A DNA stretch of 64,000 nucleotides from Archaeoglobus veneficus SNP6 (GTDB lineage Archaea > Halobacteriota > Archaeoglobi > Archaeoglobales > Archaeoglobaceae): NCBI RefSeq assembly GCF_000194625.1, contig NC_015320.1, positions 1,534,612 to 1,598,611 of the forward strand, read 5' to 3'. Positions 24,651 to 35,153 of the stretch are shown here, piece by piece (position 1 is the first letter of the stretch; each line of letters starts with the position of its first letter). The notes beneath the pieces are model-generated. The model did no database searches. It was not told where the DNA came from and was given only the letters and a program-made list of their open reading frames with translations. Both the position numbers and the translations under genes were made by a program.

Positions 24651-25384
24651 CTCCTGACACACCCCTCATAGCCGTACTTGCTTATATCCTCGAGAATGTC
24701 GTATGGATTACCTATGCACGAAATCCGACCTTTGTACAGAATGACTCCATAATCCGCATCAACGTACTTGAGTATGTGGCCTGTATGAGTAATTAACAGG
24801 CCTGCTTTCTCTCTTTCCTCTGCAGGCTTGTCCCTTTCCAAGAGAACCTTTATCGCATCGCCGACGATGGATATATTCTCGAGGTCAACTCCGCTGTCTG
24901 GCTCATCGAGCATTATGAAGTCCGGATTCAACAACAGGAGTTGTAGAAGCTCGGAGCGCTTGACCTCACCACCGCTAAAGCCCAAGTTTATATTTCTGTT
25001 GAGCATTTCATCCATCTTCATCATTTCGGCATACTCGTAAATTTTCTCCTCGCTCTGCCCGCCTATGCGTGCGCAGTGCTTCAAAACATCTATGAGTTTC
25101 ACGCCACTGACCTTTGGAGGATTCTGGAAGGCTATGCCCATCCCTAACCTCACACGCTCATCTGTCGGCAAATTCGTTACATCACGACCCTTGAAAATTA
25201 TCCTGCCATCGTAAATTCTGTAATTCGGATTGCCGATTATCGCTGAAAGCAGGGAGGATTTTCCGCTTCCGTTTGGGCCGAAAAGAACGTAAGTTTGACC
25301 TTTTTGAATGTAGAGGTTAACGTTCTGGAGAACCTTTTTACCCCCAACCTCGACACCCAGATTGATTACCCTGAGAATGTCCAT
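24614..25384 (-). CDS. sufC: SufC, Fe-S assembly ATPase
   Basis: A 256-residue ABC ATPase of the SufC type: Walker A Gly-Pro-Asn-Gly-Ser-Gly-Lys-Ser, Ala-Phe-Gln-Asn-Pro-Pro, signature Phe-Ser-Gly-Gly-Glu-Val-Lys-Arg, Walker B Phe-Ile-Met-Leu-Asp-Glu-Pro-Asp-Ser-Gly-Val-Asp and His in Ile-Thr-His-Thr-Gly. The Asp-Ser-Gly-Val-Asp D-loop marks SufC rather than a transporter. It is the first gene of a sufCB pair, the minimal archaeal SUF system. Confidence 0.94.
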   Translation of the reverse strand: MDILRVINLGVEVGGKKVLQNVNLYIQKGQTYVLFGPNGSGKSSLLSAIIGNPNYRIYDGRIIFKGRDVTNLPTDERVRLGMGIAFQNPPKVSGVKLIDVLKHCARIGGQSEEKIYEYAEMMKMDEMLNRNINLGFSGGEVKRSELLQLLLLNPDFIMLDEPDSGVDLENISIVGDAIKVLLERDKPAEEREKAGLLITHTGHILKYVDADYGVILYKGRISCIGNPYDILEDISKYGYEGCVRRCLREFPNSNQK

Positions 25385-25422
25385 ACTCTACCCTGTCTGC
25401 CTCTAATTAAAAACCTTTGGAT

Positions 25423-26055
25423 TCAAGGTTTTGAGGACGAAGTTATATCCAACAGCTGATCGGGTTTTACGATGATCCCTGCCACAAAGCACCCGTCGTA
25501 GGCATAAATCAGCTCGCCGTTGGGCCTTTTCGCAAGCTTGGGAATTTTCAGCTCGATAGTTTTGATAACACGTTCTTCCCCAGGTTCTGGAAGTTTCGTG
25601 CTGTATCTGAGAACATATAGGCCGGGAGTGCTGAAGTTGAAAGGAATACTCTTTTCTTCCTTTTCGATTAACACACGGCTTGCGGTGTGAGTCCATTCAA
25701 CCACTTTCAGCTCCCTTTCTTTCAACCCGCTTTCGTTAAGGTGAGATATCAGAATGCCCACGTTGAAGGAAATGGTATCGTTGGTTATCGTGACGTTTGG
25801 ATAGTATTTGCCTTCACTCCCATTGTACTTTTCTCCTCTCACCACGCCTTCAGGATACTGAATCGAAGAAACCACCCAGGATCCATTTTTATAAACAACG
25901 TTGATGTCTCCTATTCTCACACAGTCGATTTCATCCAGACGATACACACGCTCTATGGTGGGACCTGTGTAGCCTGGTGAGTAAAGTAGAAGGAATGCGT
26001 CGATGAGAATGACAAATGCCAGCACGAGCAAAACGAATTTGACCTTTCTATCCAA
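25423..26055 (-). CDS. exported protein of unknown function, paralogue A
   Basis: A 210-residue protein with one N-terminal membrane helix (about residues 6-24) and an outside domain of about 180 residues rich in Asn-x-Thr/Ser and beta strands. The sequence Tyr-Thr-Gly-Pro-Thr-Ile-Glu-Arg-Val follows the helix. It is 210 residues long, like its neighbour paralogue B, and matches it along the whole length. TTG 26055 is the likely start, preceded by GAGGTGGT. I do not recognise the family. Confidence 0.72.
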   Translation of the reverse strand: MDRKVKFVLLVLAFVILIDAFLLLYSPGYTGPTIERVYRLDEIDCVRIGDINVVYKNGSWVVSSIQYPEGVVRGEKYNGSEGKYYPNVTITNDTISFNVGILISHLNESGLKERELKVVEWTHTASRVLIEKEEKSIPFNFSTPGLYVLRYSTKLPEPGEERVIKTIELKIPKLAKRPNGELIYAYDGCFVAGIIVKPDQLLDITSSSKP

Positions 26056-26108
26056 CGTACCACCTCTCTCGCCAAATCTAAGTACCCGCTCCCATCGTAA
26101 AGAACTTT

Positions 26109-26741
26109 TCAGTTCGCAGGATTCCGCGAAGTGTCCTCACAATCACCTTTCTTGACAACAATAGTTGCCACGAATGTCTTTTGCCAGGCGTAAGTCAGCT
26201 CACCATTTTTTTCTGCCAGAACTGGCGTTCTAAGCTCGATGCTTTTTATGATACTACAATTAACCGGTTTCGGAATGTCGGTGCTATATCTGAAGGTCTT
26301 AAGCCCAGTAGTATCAAAACTAACGAGAATATTCCTTTCTACCTTCTTGAAATCCTCCAGCGTATGGCTGGAGAAAGTCCGTTCGATTATTTTTAGCTCC
26401 CTCTCTCTTTTCCCAGTTTCATTAAGGTGGGTTATCAAAATTCCTATGTTGAAGGATATCGTATCGTTGGTTACGGTAATATTAGGGCTGTAATCACCAC
26501 CGGTGTAGTTCTCCCCCCTCAATATACCTCCAGGATACTGAACCGACGAGAGTACCCATCCTCCATTTCTGTCTGTAATTATGACCTCTCCAATTCTCAA
26601 GACGCTGATCTCGTCCAGAGAGCGTACACGATCTGTAGTCGGTCCAGTATAGATCGGTGTATTGAGCAGAAGAGCCACATCCACAGAAATAAGTACTGCC
26701 AGTATAAGCAGGATAACCCTAACCCTACCATCCAAAGTCAT
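26109..26741 (-). CDS. exported protein of unknown function, paralogue B
   Basis: A 210-residue protein, tandem paralogue of the gene at 25423. Shared blocks include Tyr-Thr-Gly-Pro-Thr, Leu-Asp-Glu-Ile, Ser-Ser-x-Gln-Tyr-Pro, Thr-Asn-Asp-Thr-Ile-Ser-Phe-Asn and Arg-Glu-Arg-Glu-Leu-Lys. It has the same single N-terminal helix. A C-terminal Lys-Lys-Gly-Asp-Cys is absent from paralogue A. ATG 26741 was chosen; a TTG at 26753 is in frame. Function is unknown. Confidence 0.72.
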   Translation of the reverse strand: MTLDGRVRVILLILAVLISVDVALLLNTPIYTGPTTDRVRSLDEISVLRIGEVIITDRNGGWVLSSVQYPGGILRGENYTGGDYSPNITVTNDTISFNIGILITHLNETGKRERELKIIERTFSSHTLEDFKKVERNILVSFDTTGLKTFRYSTDIPKPVNCSIIKSIELRTPVLAEKNGELTYAWQKTFVATIVVKKGDCEDTSRNPAN

Positions 26742-26769
26742 ACCATTCCCCAAAAAATAGGGAAATTTA

Positions 26770-27180
26770 TCACATATAAGGACTTACCAGAAGGACTTCT
26801 CCCGACACCGCATCGACTACGACCAAGCCACCCTGCATTATGCCGTTCTCAGGTTCGCCCTCGACTTCCACAATCCACACGAGTTTTTGCAAGCCTTTTT
26901 CCGGATATTCAACGCTTAGCTTGGCTTTTGAATGCACGATCTTCTTAAGATCAAATTGCTTGGTAGCTATTTCTATAGCCTCCTCCTTTGAGATATTCGG
27001 CTTTAGCTGAATCTCAACTTGGCGGAGTATCCCCATGTAGGACATCACCTGGCCAGTATTTGGATTTACGGAAATCACAACTCTGTTCGGAGTTTCCACG
27101 CCGAAGAGCGTCTCGATCCAGATAAACTGGTACTCTTTCCCGACTCCGTGGTCGAGGAGCCTTGCTTCAACGAGCTTCAT
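26770..27180 (-). CDS. PepSY-like domain protein
   Basis: A 136-residue protein with a PepSY-like arrangement: Lys-Glu-Glu-Ala-Ile-Glu-Ile-Ala, a Leu-Val-Trp-Ile-Val-Glu-Val core and the C-terminal Val-Val-Val-Asp-Ala-Val-Ser-Gly-Glu-Val, in which the Asp-Ala-x-Ser-Gly-Glu turn is typical. No signal peptide is visible, unlike most PepSY proteins, so it may be a shortened gene. A TATA-like TGATATAAAA near 27209 is about 29 bases from the ATG and could also serve the divergent lipoprotein gene. Confidence 0.6.
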   Translation of the reverse strand: MKLVEARLLDHGVGKEYQFIWIETLFGVETPNRVVISVNPNTGQVMSYMGILRQVEIQLKPNISKEEAIEIATKQFDLKKIVHSKAKLSVEYPEKGLQKLVWIVEVEGEPENGIMQGGLVVVDAVSGEVLLVSPYM

Positions 27181-27236
27181 GTTGGGTGACAAAGTTTTCG
27201 GTGGTTTTATATCAAGGTTCAGCCTAAGGTAGTAGC

Positions 27237-27722
27237 ATGAGAAAGATTTGGTTAGTTGGACTTTTTCTAACTACAATTTTCACTGCATGCGTAACTATCC
27301 CAACCCCAGAGCCTGAAAAAACACCACGCTTTATAACTCCAATACCCCCACAGGAGACCGTTCATAGGTTTGTTCGTTATTACAACGAGCGGAATTCTTC
27401 AATGCTTTACTCGCTTTTCTCTGAGAAAGTAAGGGCAAATCATACAGTGGAGGAGGTTGAAAATCATCTAAGGCTTGCAGAAGTTTATGGGGTTAAAATA
27501 GTTGAGTGGAAGCAGGTAGGCAAAGAAAGGATTCTTCATCCCTATAGATTTTTAAATGTAAGTTTTATACTACAGTTGGATGGAAATGTTAGCAACGTGA
27601 CGGTTTTACTTCCAACAGTGTTTGAGAATGGAGATTTCTTGATTGACAAATGGATATTCAGGGAGTTGGGTTGGGAGGAAATAGTGATGGAGCAGGAGCA
27701 GCAAAAAAGTGTACGGCTTTAG
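27237..27722 (+). CDS. putative lipoprotein
   Basis: A 161-residue protein with a signal peptide ending in a lipobox-like Phe-Thr-Ala-Cys at about residues 15-18, then a Pro/Thr-rich linker and a small alpha+beta domain (Val-His-Arg-Phe-Val-Arg-Tyr-Tyr-Asn-Glu) like the NTF2/DUF4878 type. The domain is a guess from the helix-strand pattern. It probably sits on the outer face of the membrane. Confidence 0.6.
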   Translation: MRKIWLVGLFLTTIFTACVTIPTPEPEKTPRFITPIPPQETVHRFVRYYNERNSSMLYSLFSEKVRANHTVEEVENHLRLAEVYGVKIVEWKQVGKERILHPYRFLNVSFILQLDGNVSNVTVLLPTVFENGDFLIDKWIFRELGWEEIVMEQEQQKSVRL

Positions 27723-28087
27723 TTGTTCCTATGCCGGAAACTCCATCTCAAGCTATTCCAGAAGCTAAATACCTCGGCAAAATCGTTTTTGTCAGGTACG
27801 CTGTCATTCACCAAATACTAACCGAAGTAAACGAGTCTATGCACATGATGCATGGAGATACCTTTGTCCCACGCTTTAAGCTTGGTTAGAGCCTTACCCG
27901 CTGATTAAAGTTCACAACTATGGAAGGGTTGACGCGTGGTGTACCAAGATAAGGTGATTTTAGCAAGTCTTTCTAACTTGATGTATTTTTGTTCTCATTT
28001 TGTCGTTAATCGCTATCAAAGACTCTTAGTAATAACTCAGGCTAAGCAGTATGACCACCTTTATCTATTTTTAAGCTCTTTTGAGAT
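27723..28087 (+). other. intergenic region with a possible decayed gene remnant
   Basis: The stretch shows protein-like translation in one frame to 27889 (Tyr-Leu-Gly-Lys-Ile-Val-Phe-Val-Arg-Tyr) and, after a shift, in another to about 27960 (Leu-Glu-Pro-Tyr-Pro-Leu-Ile-Lys-Val-His-Asn-Tyr-Gly-Arg). It has no start codon or ribosome site of its own. It might be the remnant of a broken gene, but I cannot name it. Confidence 0.25.
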
Positions 28088-28112
28088 CGTTCGCCCTTCA
28101 TCGAACGTTTTT
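28088..28112 (+). terminator. hairpin followed by T run
   Basis: CGTTCG (28088-28093) pairs with CGAACG (28102-28107) across an 8-base loop and is followed by TTTTT (28108-28112). It could terminate transcription upstream of the wtp promoter. Archaeal terminators mainly need T runs, so the hairpin may be incidental. Confidence 0.35.
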
Positions 28113-28148
28113 CACTGAATTTGGGTGTGGAGGGTAGGATACGAAAGA

Positions 28149-28179
28149 TTTATATCGTTATGTCTCAGCGGACATAACG
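28149..28179 (+). promoter_or_regulatory. wtp promoter with palindromic operator (ModE-like box)
   Basis: TATA box TTTATATC at 28149-28156 is followed at once by a perfect 9-base inverted repeat, CGTTATGTC (28156-28164) and GACATAACG (28171-28179), with a 6-base spacer. It spans the region from TATA to the expected start site, where a repressor would block transcription. The outer CGTTAT/ATAACG halves resemble the known ModE box of bacteria. A ModE-like gene closes the same operon. Confidence 0.7.
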
Positions 28180-28185
28180 GTGTGA

Positions 28186-30065
<1,880 letters not shown>

Positions 30066-30070
30066 GAGGT

Positions 30071-30814
30071 ATGGGATTGGGGCAAACATTCCTTGAAGTG
30101 AACGCTGAAAAAGACTTTGGAAACTTCAAACTCGACGCGGAGTTCAGCATGGATAGGGGTTACTGCGTTGTTCTCGGTCCGACCGGAGCTGGTAAGAGCC
30201 TCCTGCTTGAAATTATAGCTGGAATTTTAATGCCAGACAGGGGGAAAGTAATTATAGATTGTGAGGACGTAACGGGGCTCCCACCGGAAAGGAGGGGTAT
30301 AGGTTTTGTTCCGCAGGATTATGCGCTGTTTCCCCACATGAGTGTCTACGGGAACATTGCGTACGGTCTGAAGGCGAGAGGTGCTGACAAAAGTGATATC
30401 AGAAGTGCAGTCGAGGAAATAGCGGAAAATCTCGGCATTTCTCACCTGCTTGACAGGAAACCTGCAACACTCAGCGGAGGAGAAAAGCAAAGGGTTGCGC
30501 TTGCAAGGGCTCTCGTGATACAGCCCAAGCTAATTCTCCTCGATGAGCCTCTCGCAGCGGTAGATTTGAGAACCAAGGAGAAACTAATGAATGAACTGAA
30601 ATTCGTTCACAGAGAATTTGGTATTCCCGTTATCCATGTAACCCACAGCTTAATTGAAGCTGCCACGCTTGCCGACGAGATAGCAGTTATGATGAATGGC
30701 AGGATTGTGGAAAAGGGTGATGCAAAGAAAGTACTTTCATCTCCAAGTAAGGAAGTTGCGGATTTTCTGGCGGTGAAAGGTTTATTTAAGAAACTGCTCG
30801 ATATACTTGATTGA
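30071..30814 (+). CDS. wtpC: tungstate/molybdate ABC ATPase
   Basis: A 247-residue ATPase: Walker A Gly-Pro-Thr-Gly-Ala-Gly-Lys-Ser, Gln loop Val-Pro-Gln-Asp-Tyr, signature Leu-Ser-Gly-Gly-Glu-Lys-Gln-Arg, Walker B Leu-Ile-Leu-Leu-Asp-Glu-Pro and His in Val-Thr-His-Ser. It lacks the C-terminal TOBE domain found in bacterial ModC, so inhibition by bound oxyanion in the ATPase is not expected. ATG 30071 has AGGAGGT directly before it; the longer frame to 29831 is not coding. Confidence 0.94.
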   Translation: MGLGQTFLEVNAEKDFGNFKLDAEFSMDRGYCVVLGPTGAGKSLLLEIIAGILMPDRGKVIIDCEDVTGLPPERRGIGFVPQDYALFPHMSVYGNIAYGLKARGADKSDIRSAVEEIAENLGISHLLDRKPATLSGGEKQRVALARALVIQPKLILLDEPLAAVDLRTKEKLMNELKFVHREFGIPVIHVTHSLIEAATLADEIAVMMNGRIVEKGDAKKVLSSPSKEVADFLAVKGLFKKLLDILD

Positions 30815-30816
30815 GC

Positions 30817-31236
30817 ATGGAGCTTAAGTGGCGCATATGGTTCGAAAAGGATGGAAAGCACGTTATGGGCAAAGGTGGAGCGGAGATACTGAGGGCGATA
30901 AAAGAACACGGTTCGCTGGCAAAAGCTGCAAAAGCTTTAGGTATGTCCTATCGCTTCGCCTGGAAGTATGTAACTAAGATGGAGAAGACCCTCGGAGAGA
31001 AAATAGTTGAGAGGGAGAGGGGTGGCAGAGAAGGTGGTGGGGCAAAACTTACCAAGCTTGGTGAGGAGATACTGAGAATGTACGAAGAGGCAGAAAGGCT
31101 GTTCTCTGCTCGTTCTGGCGGAGTTGAAACACTTGGCAGGGTTGAAATAAGGGATGGTGAGAGAGTAATCGTCCTAAAGCTGCCGGACATTGAGGCTGAG
31201 GAGGGCGATGAAGTCAGGCTGAGGGTGTGGTTGTAG
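30817..31236 (+). CDS. modE: ModE-type molybdate/tungstate regulator
   Basis: A 139-residue protein. Residues 1-95 form the LysR-like winged helix of ModE: Ile-Leu-Arg-Ala-Ile-Lys-Glu-His-Gly-Ser-Leu-Ala-Lys-Ala-Ala-Lys-Ala-Leu-Gly-Met, then Ser-Tyr-Arg-Phe-Ala-Trp and Gly-Gly-Arg-Glu-Gly-Gly-Gly. The C-terminal 35 residues (Gly-Arg-Val-Glu-Ile, Gly-Asp-Glu-Val) are too short for the two TOBE domains of E. coli ModE, so ligand sensing may differ. It starts 3 bases after wtpC stops. It is the likely binder of the palindrome at 28156-28179. Confidence 0.87.
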   Translation: MELKWRIWFEKDGKHVMGKGGAEILRAIKEHGSLAKAAKALGMSYRFAWKYVTKMEKTLGEKIVERERGGREGGGAKLTKLGEEILRMYEEAERLFSARSGGVETLGRVEIRDGERVIVLKLPDIEAEEGDEVRLRVWL

Positions 31237-31356
31237 TTTTCTATTATTATAATACTAATACTATTTTAGATTGTAATTATGTTTGAGACAAAGAATACAA
31301 GCAAAAATGGGAACGCTTAAATATATTTTTTACCGGCTGTTTTCAGAGGTGGAAGG

Positions 31357-31893
31357 GTGGATTGGGCTTTCCTCGATGAAGAAATAGTTTATGATGGTTC
31401 TCAGCTCAAATCTCTCTGGGCCTTTACCGTGCTCGGTATTAAGGAGGACAGTATAATCTCATTCATCGGTCCATGTGACGTGAAGACGGAACACATGATT
31501 GACCTTCAGGATGTCGTGGAGGGTGACGTTATCTATTCACCCCTCATGCTCCACTTTATAGTCGAACATTTCGATGAAGTCAGTATGCGCCTCACTGCGA
31601 CGAGGCAGAGACTGCTCGTAAACATTGCCAAAGAATTTCTCAACGTTGAAAGGGAAGGGAACGACCTTTATTATGGAGGCAAAAAGCTGAGCGTTAGCAT
31701 TGCTACGATCTCGCCGATTTCAGCAAAAATCCACCTTGGAATAAACGTCGAAAGCGACGAATATGCGTCTCTGAGTGAAATGGGCTTCGAAAATGTCAGG
31801 GAGCTTGCAATTGATGTCTGCAGAAAGTACGCCTATGAAATAGAAGATATAGAAGAAGATATTAGAAAAACAAGACCAGCAAGCAGCTTTTAA
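31357..31893 (+). CDS. DUF366 family protein
   Basis: A 178-residue archaeal DUF366 protein (Tyr-Asp-Gly-Ser-Gln-Leu-Lys-Ser-Leu-Trp near the N-terminus, Ile-Gly-Pro-Cys-Asp-Val near residue 38, Asp-Val-Val-Glu-Gly-Asp). Function unknown. It starts with GTG 31357 preceded by GAGGTGGAAGG, and TTAAATATATTTTT near 31318 is its TATA element. Confidence 0.8.
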   Translation: MDWAFLDEEIVYDGSQLKSLWAFTVLGIKEDSIISFIGPCDVKTEHMIDLQDVVEGDVIYSPLMLHFIVEHFDEVSMRLTATRQRLLVNIAKEFLNVEREGNDLYYGGKKLSVSIATISPISAKIHLGINVESDEYASLSEMGFENVRELAIDVCRKYAYEIEDIEEDIRKTRPASSF

Positions 31894-31907
31894 ACAAATT
31901 CAACTAT

Positions 31908-32186
31908 TCAGCTTGCCTGCTTTTCGAGGGCGATCTCTATTGTCGAGACGTTGACCCTCCTTCCCTCCGAATCAAGCTCCTCAGTGTCGATGTTGATACT
32001 TTTCACGGTCACATTTGGCATAAAGCGGTTTCTGACTATCTCTGCCACATCGACAGCTCTGCTAATCGCCTTGCCCCTCGCCTTTATAACAACCTCACTT
32101 GCCCCCTCATTAAATTGCGTCAACGCAGCAAGAACGTAGTTCATTACGGGCTTGTTACCGACGTAGACCACATGCTCCTCTGCCAT
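31908..32186 (-). CDS. albA: Alba chromatin protein (paralogue 2)
   Basis: A 92-residue Alba, about three quarters identical to the one at 7316 by eye: both have [12 protein letters not shown] and the Lys-Ala-Arg-Gly-Lys/Arg-Ala-Ile-Ser-Arg-Ala-Val-Asp block. The two probably heterodimerise, which in other archaea changes how DNA is bridged. Its Shine-Dalgarno GGAGGTGATC is a perfect match to the 16S end, suggesting high expression. Confidence 0.95.
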   Translation of the reverse strand: MAEEHVVYVGNKPVMNYVLAALTQFNEGASEVVIKARGKAISRAVDVAEIVRNRFMPNVTVKSINIDTEELDSEGRRVNVSTIEIALEKQAS

Positions 32187-32287
32187 GCCTGATCACCTCC
32201 GTCATGCAGTGCATAGCCAGACGTTATTTAAATTTTGTTCCATCTTATCTGGAAAAGTCTATAAACCACCAAGCTATACTCAAATTC

Positions 32288-33556
32288 GTGAAAAAAATCT
32301 GTATCGTGCTCCTGCTCCTCATGTGTGCTGGCGTGGCAAAGGGGGAAGTCGTTGTCAGCGTTAGCGCTGATTATACTTTTATCTCTCCCGAACTCGTTAG
32401 AGATACCTTCACACTTACGTTCAAGAACATGGATGAGAACACCACGTTTCTAAGCCTCGAACTTCCGATGCAGCTTATCGTCGAAAACTTCAGCGTGAAG
32501 GATATTCCCGCTGGTCATCTTAGTTATGACGTGAAAACGCTTAACGGGGGGAAGATTCTCCTTCTCAGGATTTCAAAACCCCTCTCACCTTTCGAGGAGT
32601 ACAAGGTCGTTCTCGAGGGTAACGTTAGGGGTCTCACCGACACGCTGGGAAATGGAATGTACAGGTTTACAGCAGTTGAGTATCCCGAATACTTCAACTC
32701 GATAGGAATCCCCGTAGATTCTATACACATATCTGTAGTGTTTCCCCAGAAGTTTCTGTACACTTACCGAGTAACGTCCGTGAGCTCCAACTCCCAGATA
32801 TTCTACAGCCCATACAACAGCGTGCAGAAGGTCGAGTGGGACTTTGTTAATCCAAAGAGCCAGGTAGTTGCGTTCATCCAGTTTGAGGAAATTCTCAACT
32901 TCATGACACTGAACATCCTCGGAGCATCGATGGTCTTTGGCGCGTTTTTAATCCTCCTTTACATGAGCTATCGCTCGGAGAAGAAGTACAAGCAGATGAA
33001 AGTACTCGTTGGCACTCCATGGGGTGGAGACATAGTTTCCAAGCTCAGGGAGATGCTCGGAAAAGCGAAGGAGGAAATACTGATTACATCTCCCCACATA
33101 TACTACACTGACTGGCTAACTGCCGAACTAAAACCTGCCATCGACAGAGGTGTGAGAGTTAGAATTATAACCTGGCCGAGCTATGATAGAAAACCTTTCA
33201 GGAGTGTCGAGGAAGTTTACGAGGACAAGAAGCAATACTTCACCCTCAAGAGGTTCCTTGAAATGTTCCCCCAAGGGACTGTAAGGCTGAACGACAATAT
33301 CCATGCAAAAATGGCTGTCGTTGACGGAAAAGAAGTTCTGATCACCACGGCAAACCTCACCCAGACCGGTCTGTGGGAGAACTACGAAATAGGCTTCTGG
33401 GCAGATAATGAGGAACTTGCAAAACAGGCGAAAAGTTTCTTTGAGACGGTGTGGAATTCCGAGGACACAATAGAACTCGATGAAGATACCCTCGAGCCAA
33501 AGATTGCGTGGGCCGAGATAATGGACAGAAAACGGAAGAGGGAGGTGAAAGAGTGA
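32288..33556 (+). CDS. membrane-anchored phospholipase-D-like protein
   Basis: A 422-residue protein. A signal peptide (residues 3-20) is followed by an extracellular beta-rich domain of about 200 residues, one transmembrane helix near 215-235 (Leu-Gly-Ala-Ser-Met-Val-Phe-Gly-Ala-Phe), and a cytoplasmic PLD-like domain with one HKD motif, His-Ala-Lys-Met-Ala-Val-Val-Asp near residue 345. Single HKD proteins act as dimers. GTG 32288 lies about 26 bases after a TATA-like TCTATAAACC, so the mRNA would be leaderless. The stop overlaps the next gene. Confidence 0.78.
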   Translation: MKKICIVLLLLMCAGVAKGEVVVSVSADYTFISPELVRDTFTLTFKNMDENTTFLSLELPMQLIVENFSVKDIPAGHLSYDVKTLNGGKILLLRISKPLSPFEEYKVVLEGNVRGLTDTLGNGMYRFTAVEYPEYFNSIGIPVDSIHISVVFPQKFLYTYRVTSVSSNSQIFYSPYNSVQKVEWDFVNPKSQVVAFIQFEEILNFMTLNILGASMVFGAFLILLYMSYRSEKKYKQMKVLVGTPWGGDIVSKLREMLGKAKEEILITSPHIYYTDWLTAELKPAIDRGVRVRIITWPSYDRKPFRSVEEVYEDKKQYFTLKRFLEMFPQGTVRLNDNIHAKMAVVDGKEVLITTANLTQTGLWENYEIGFWADNEELAKQAKSFFETVWNSEDTIELDEDTLEPKIAWAEIMDRKRKREVKE

Positions 33557-34521
33557 GGGTCGTATTTGACGACATAGGGAGTTTTCCCCTGCCAGATGGG
33601 GTGACGAGGGACTGGGTTAACGAAAACGTGGACACGAAAGAATACGAAGAACTCGTCCAGCGAACGTTTTTGCTTAAGGCGAAGGTAGTGCAGTGTCCAA
33701 ATTATCCTCAGTTTAGAGATATGGTGGAGCAGTTCATGTCGATAATAAGGAATCCAGAGTATCAGGAGGACGCATACCTCGTTTCGAGGAAACACGCGGT
33801 CATAAGGGAAGTTGAGGCAATCAAGTCAATGAAGTACGACGGCAATATCAGAATCTGCGTTACCGGCCCCCTCGAGTTGTACTACAGGGAGTTCGGCCCC
33901 GTGATATACGACGACCTCCTCGAAAACATAGCCATATCCGTTTCCCGCTTTGCAGCAAATGCGATGAACGACTTGAACGTGTGCTCCCTTAGTGTTGACG
34001 AGCCGAGCCTTGGTATCAACCCAGAGTTACAGCCCAGCATTGAGCAGCTCAAGCTTGCGTATGGGCCTTTTAGCTTTGATGTTGACGTTCAGATTCATCT
34101 TCACTCTCCTCTATACTACACGCAACTCCTCGAAGTTGACGAAATAGATGTTTTTGGTGTCGAGGCTGCTAAGGATGAAAAAGTGCTTGACTTCGTTGAT
34201 GCTGAAGAGGTCGCTTCGGCAGGCAAGCGCCTTAGGATTGGGGTTGCAAGAACGGACATAGATGCAATACTTGCCGAATTCAATCAGAGGCACGGCGTAA
34301 ACGCATGGCAAAATGCGGAACTCGCGGTAAAGGCGATAGACGAAATAGAGAGCGTTGAGGTTATAAAGAAGAGGTTGGAGAAGGTATATGACAGGTTCAG
34401 CGATCTCCTTGCGTACATTGGCCCAGATTGTGGGCTGTTCAGCTTCCCTAACCAGGAGTGCGCACTTAAGCTGCTCGAAAACGTAAGGGAGGCGCTCGAG
34501 GGGTTGGGATGGACTACCTGA
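33553..34521 (+). CDS. MetE-like methionine synthase core protein
   Basis: A 322-residue protein equal to the catalytic C-terminal barrel of cobalamin-independent methionine synthase, without the N-terminal folate domain. It starts Asp-Asp-Ile-Gly-Ser-Phe-Pro-Leu-Pro, and has Val-Asp-Glu-Pro-Ser-Leu-Gly, His-Leu-His-Ser-Pro and the zinc Cys in Pro-Asp-Cys-Gly-Leu. Core-only archaeal enzymes take methyl from a corrinoid protein rather than folate; whether this does is inferred. It overlaps the PLD gene by 4 bases (GTGA). Confidence 0.82.
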   Translation: MRVVFDDIGSFPLPDGVTRDWVNENVDTKEYEELVQRTFLLKAKVVQCPNYPQFRDMVEQFMSIIRNPEYQEDAYLVSRKHAVIREVEAIKSMKYDGNIRICVTGPLELYYREFGPVIYDDLLENIAISVSRFAANAMNDLNVCSLSVDEPSLGINPELQPSIEQLKLAYGPFSFDVDVQIHLHSPLYYTQLLEVDEIDVFGVEAAKDEKVLDFVDAEEVASAGKRLRIGVARTDIDAILAEFNQRHGVNAWQNAELAVKAIDEIESVEVIKKRLEKVYDRFSDLLAYIGPDCGLFSFPNQECALKLLENVREALEGLGWTT

Positions 34522-35138
34522 GCTACTTCCTGACGAGCTTTGCGACACTCTTCGTAATCGTGGATCCACCGGGCAACATACCTTTCTTTATAGCGCTGAC
34601 AGAGGATTTGCCAGTGGAGCTCAGGGAGAAAGTCTCTAAGAAGGCAACAGCAATTGCAGCAACTCTGCTAACGTTCATTGCACTGACCGGTGGACTGATC
34701 CTGCAGTTCTTTGGCGTTTCAATTGATGGTCTGAGGATAGCCGGCGGTATTCTCCTCTTCCTTGTTGCCCTCGACATACTCAAAGGCGGCCCGGCGAAGG
34801 AAGTTTACGTGAAGAGAGGGATGGAGAGCAAGGACATCGACAGTCTGGCAGTCTTTCCAATAGCTTTGCCTCTCTACACTGGCCCTGGTGCAATAACGGC
34901 GGCAATAGTTCTTGCTTCTGAGGCTGGAAACGTGTTGGGAATGGCCCTTCTTCTACTCAGCATTGCGGCCATTTACCTTATCGTGAGGCTTACACACATC
35001 TACAGCAATCAGATCATATACCTGCTGGGCAAGAGTGGGGCGGACATCGTTGCGAGAGTTATGGCCATATTCCTCGCTGCGATAGCCGTCGAGTACATCT
35101 CCGAAGGTATAAGCGGAAAGCTCTCCTCCATGCTTTAA
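34509..35138 (+). CDS. MarC family membrane protein
   Basis: A 209-residue protein with six transmembrane helices. Marks are Val-Asp-Pro-Pro-Gly-Asn-Ile-Pro-Phe-Phe in helix 1, Arg-Ile-Ala-Gly-Gly-Ile-Leu-Leu in the middle and Pro-Leu-Tyr-Thr-Gly-Pro-Gly-Ala-Ile-Thr. This is the MarC/YhgN family of possible small-molecule transporters. It overlaps the MetE-like gene by 13 bases. Confidence 0.88.
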   Translation: MDYLSYFLTSFATLFVIVDPPGNIPFFIALTEDLPVELREKVSKKATAIAATLLTFIALTGGLILQFFGVSIDGLRIAGGILLFLVALDILKGGPAKEVYVKRGMESKDIDSLAVFPIALPLYTGPGAITAAIVLASEAGNVLGMALLLLSIAAIYLIVRLTHIYSNQIIYLLGKSGADIVARVMAIFLAAIAVEYISEGISGKLSSML

Positions 35139-35153
35139 AATCGGGTGGGGTGA

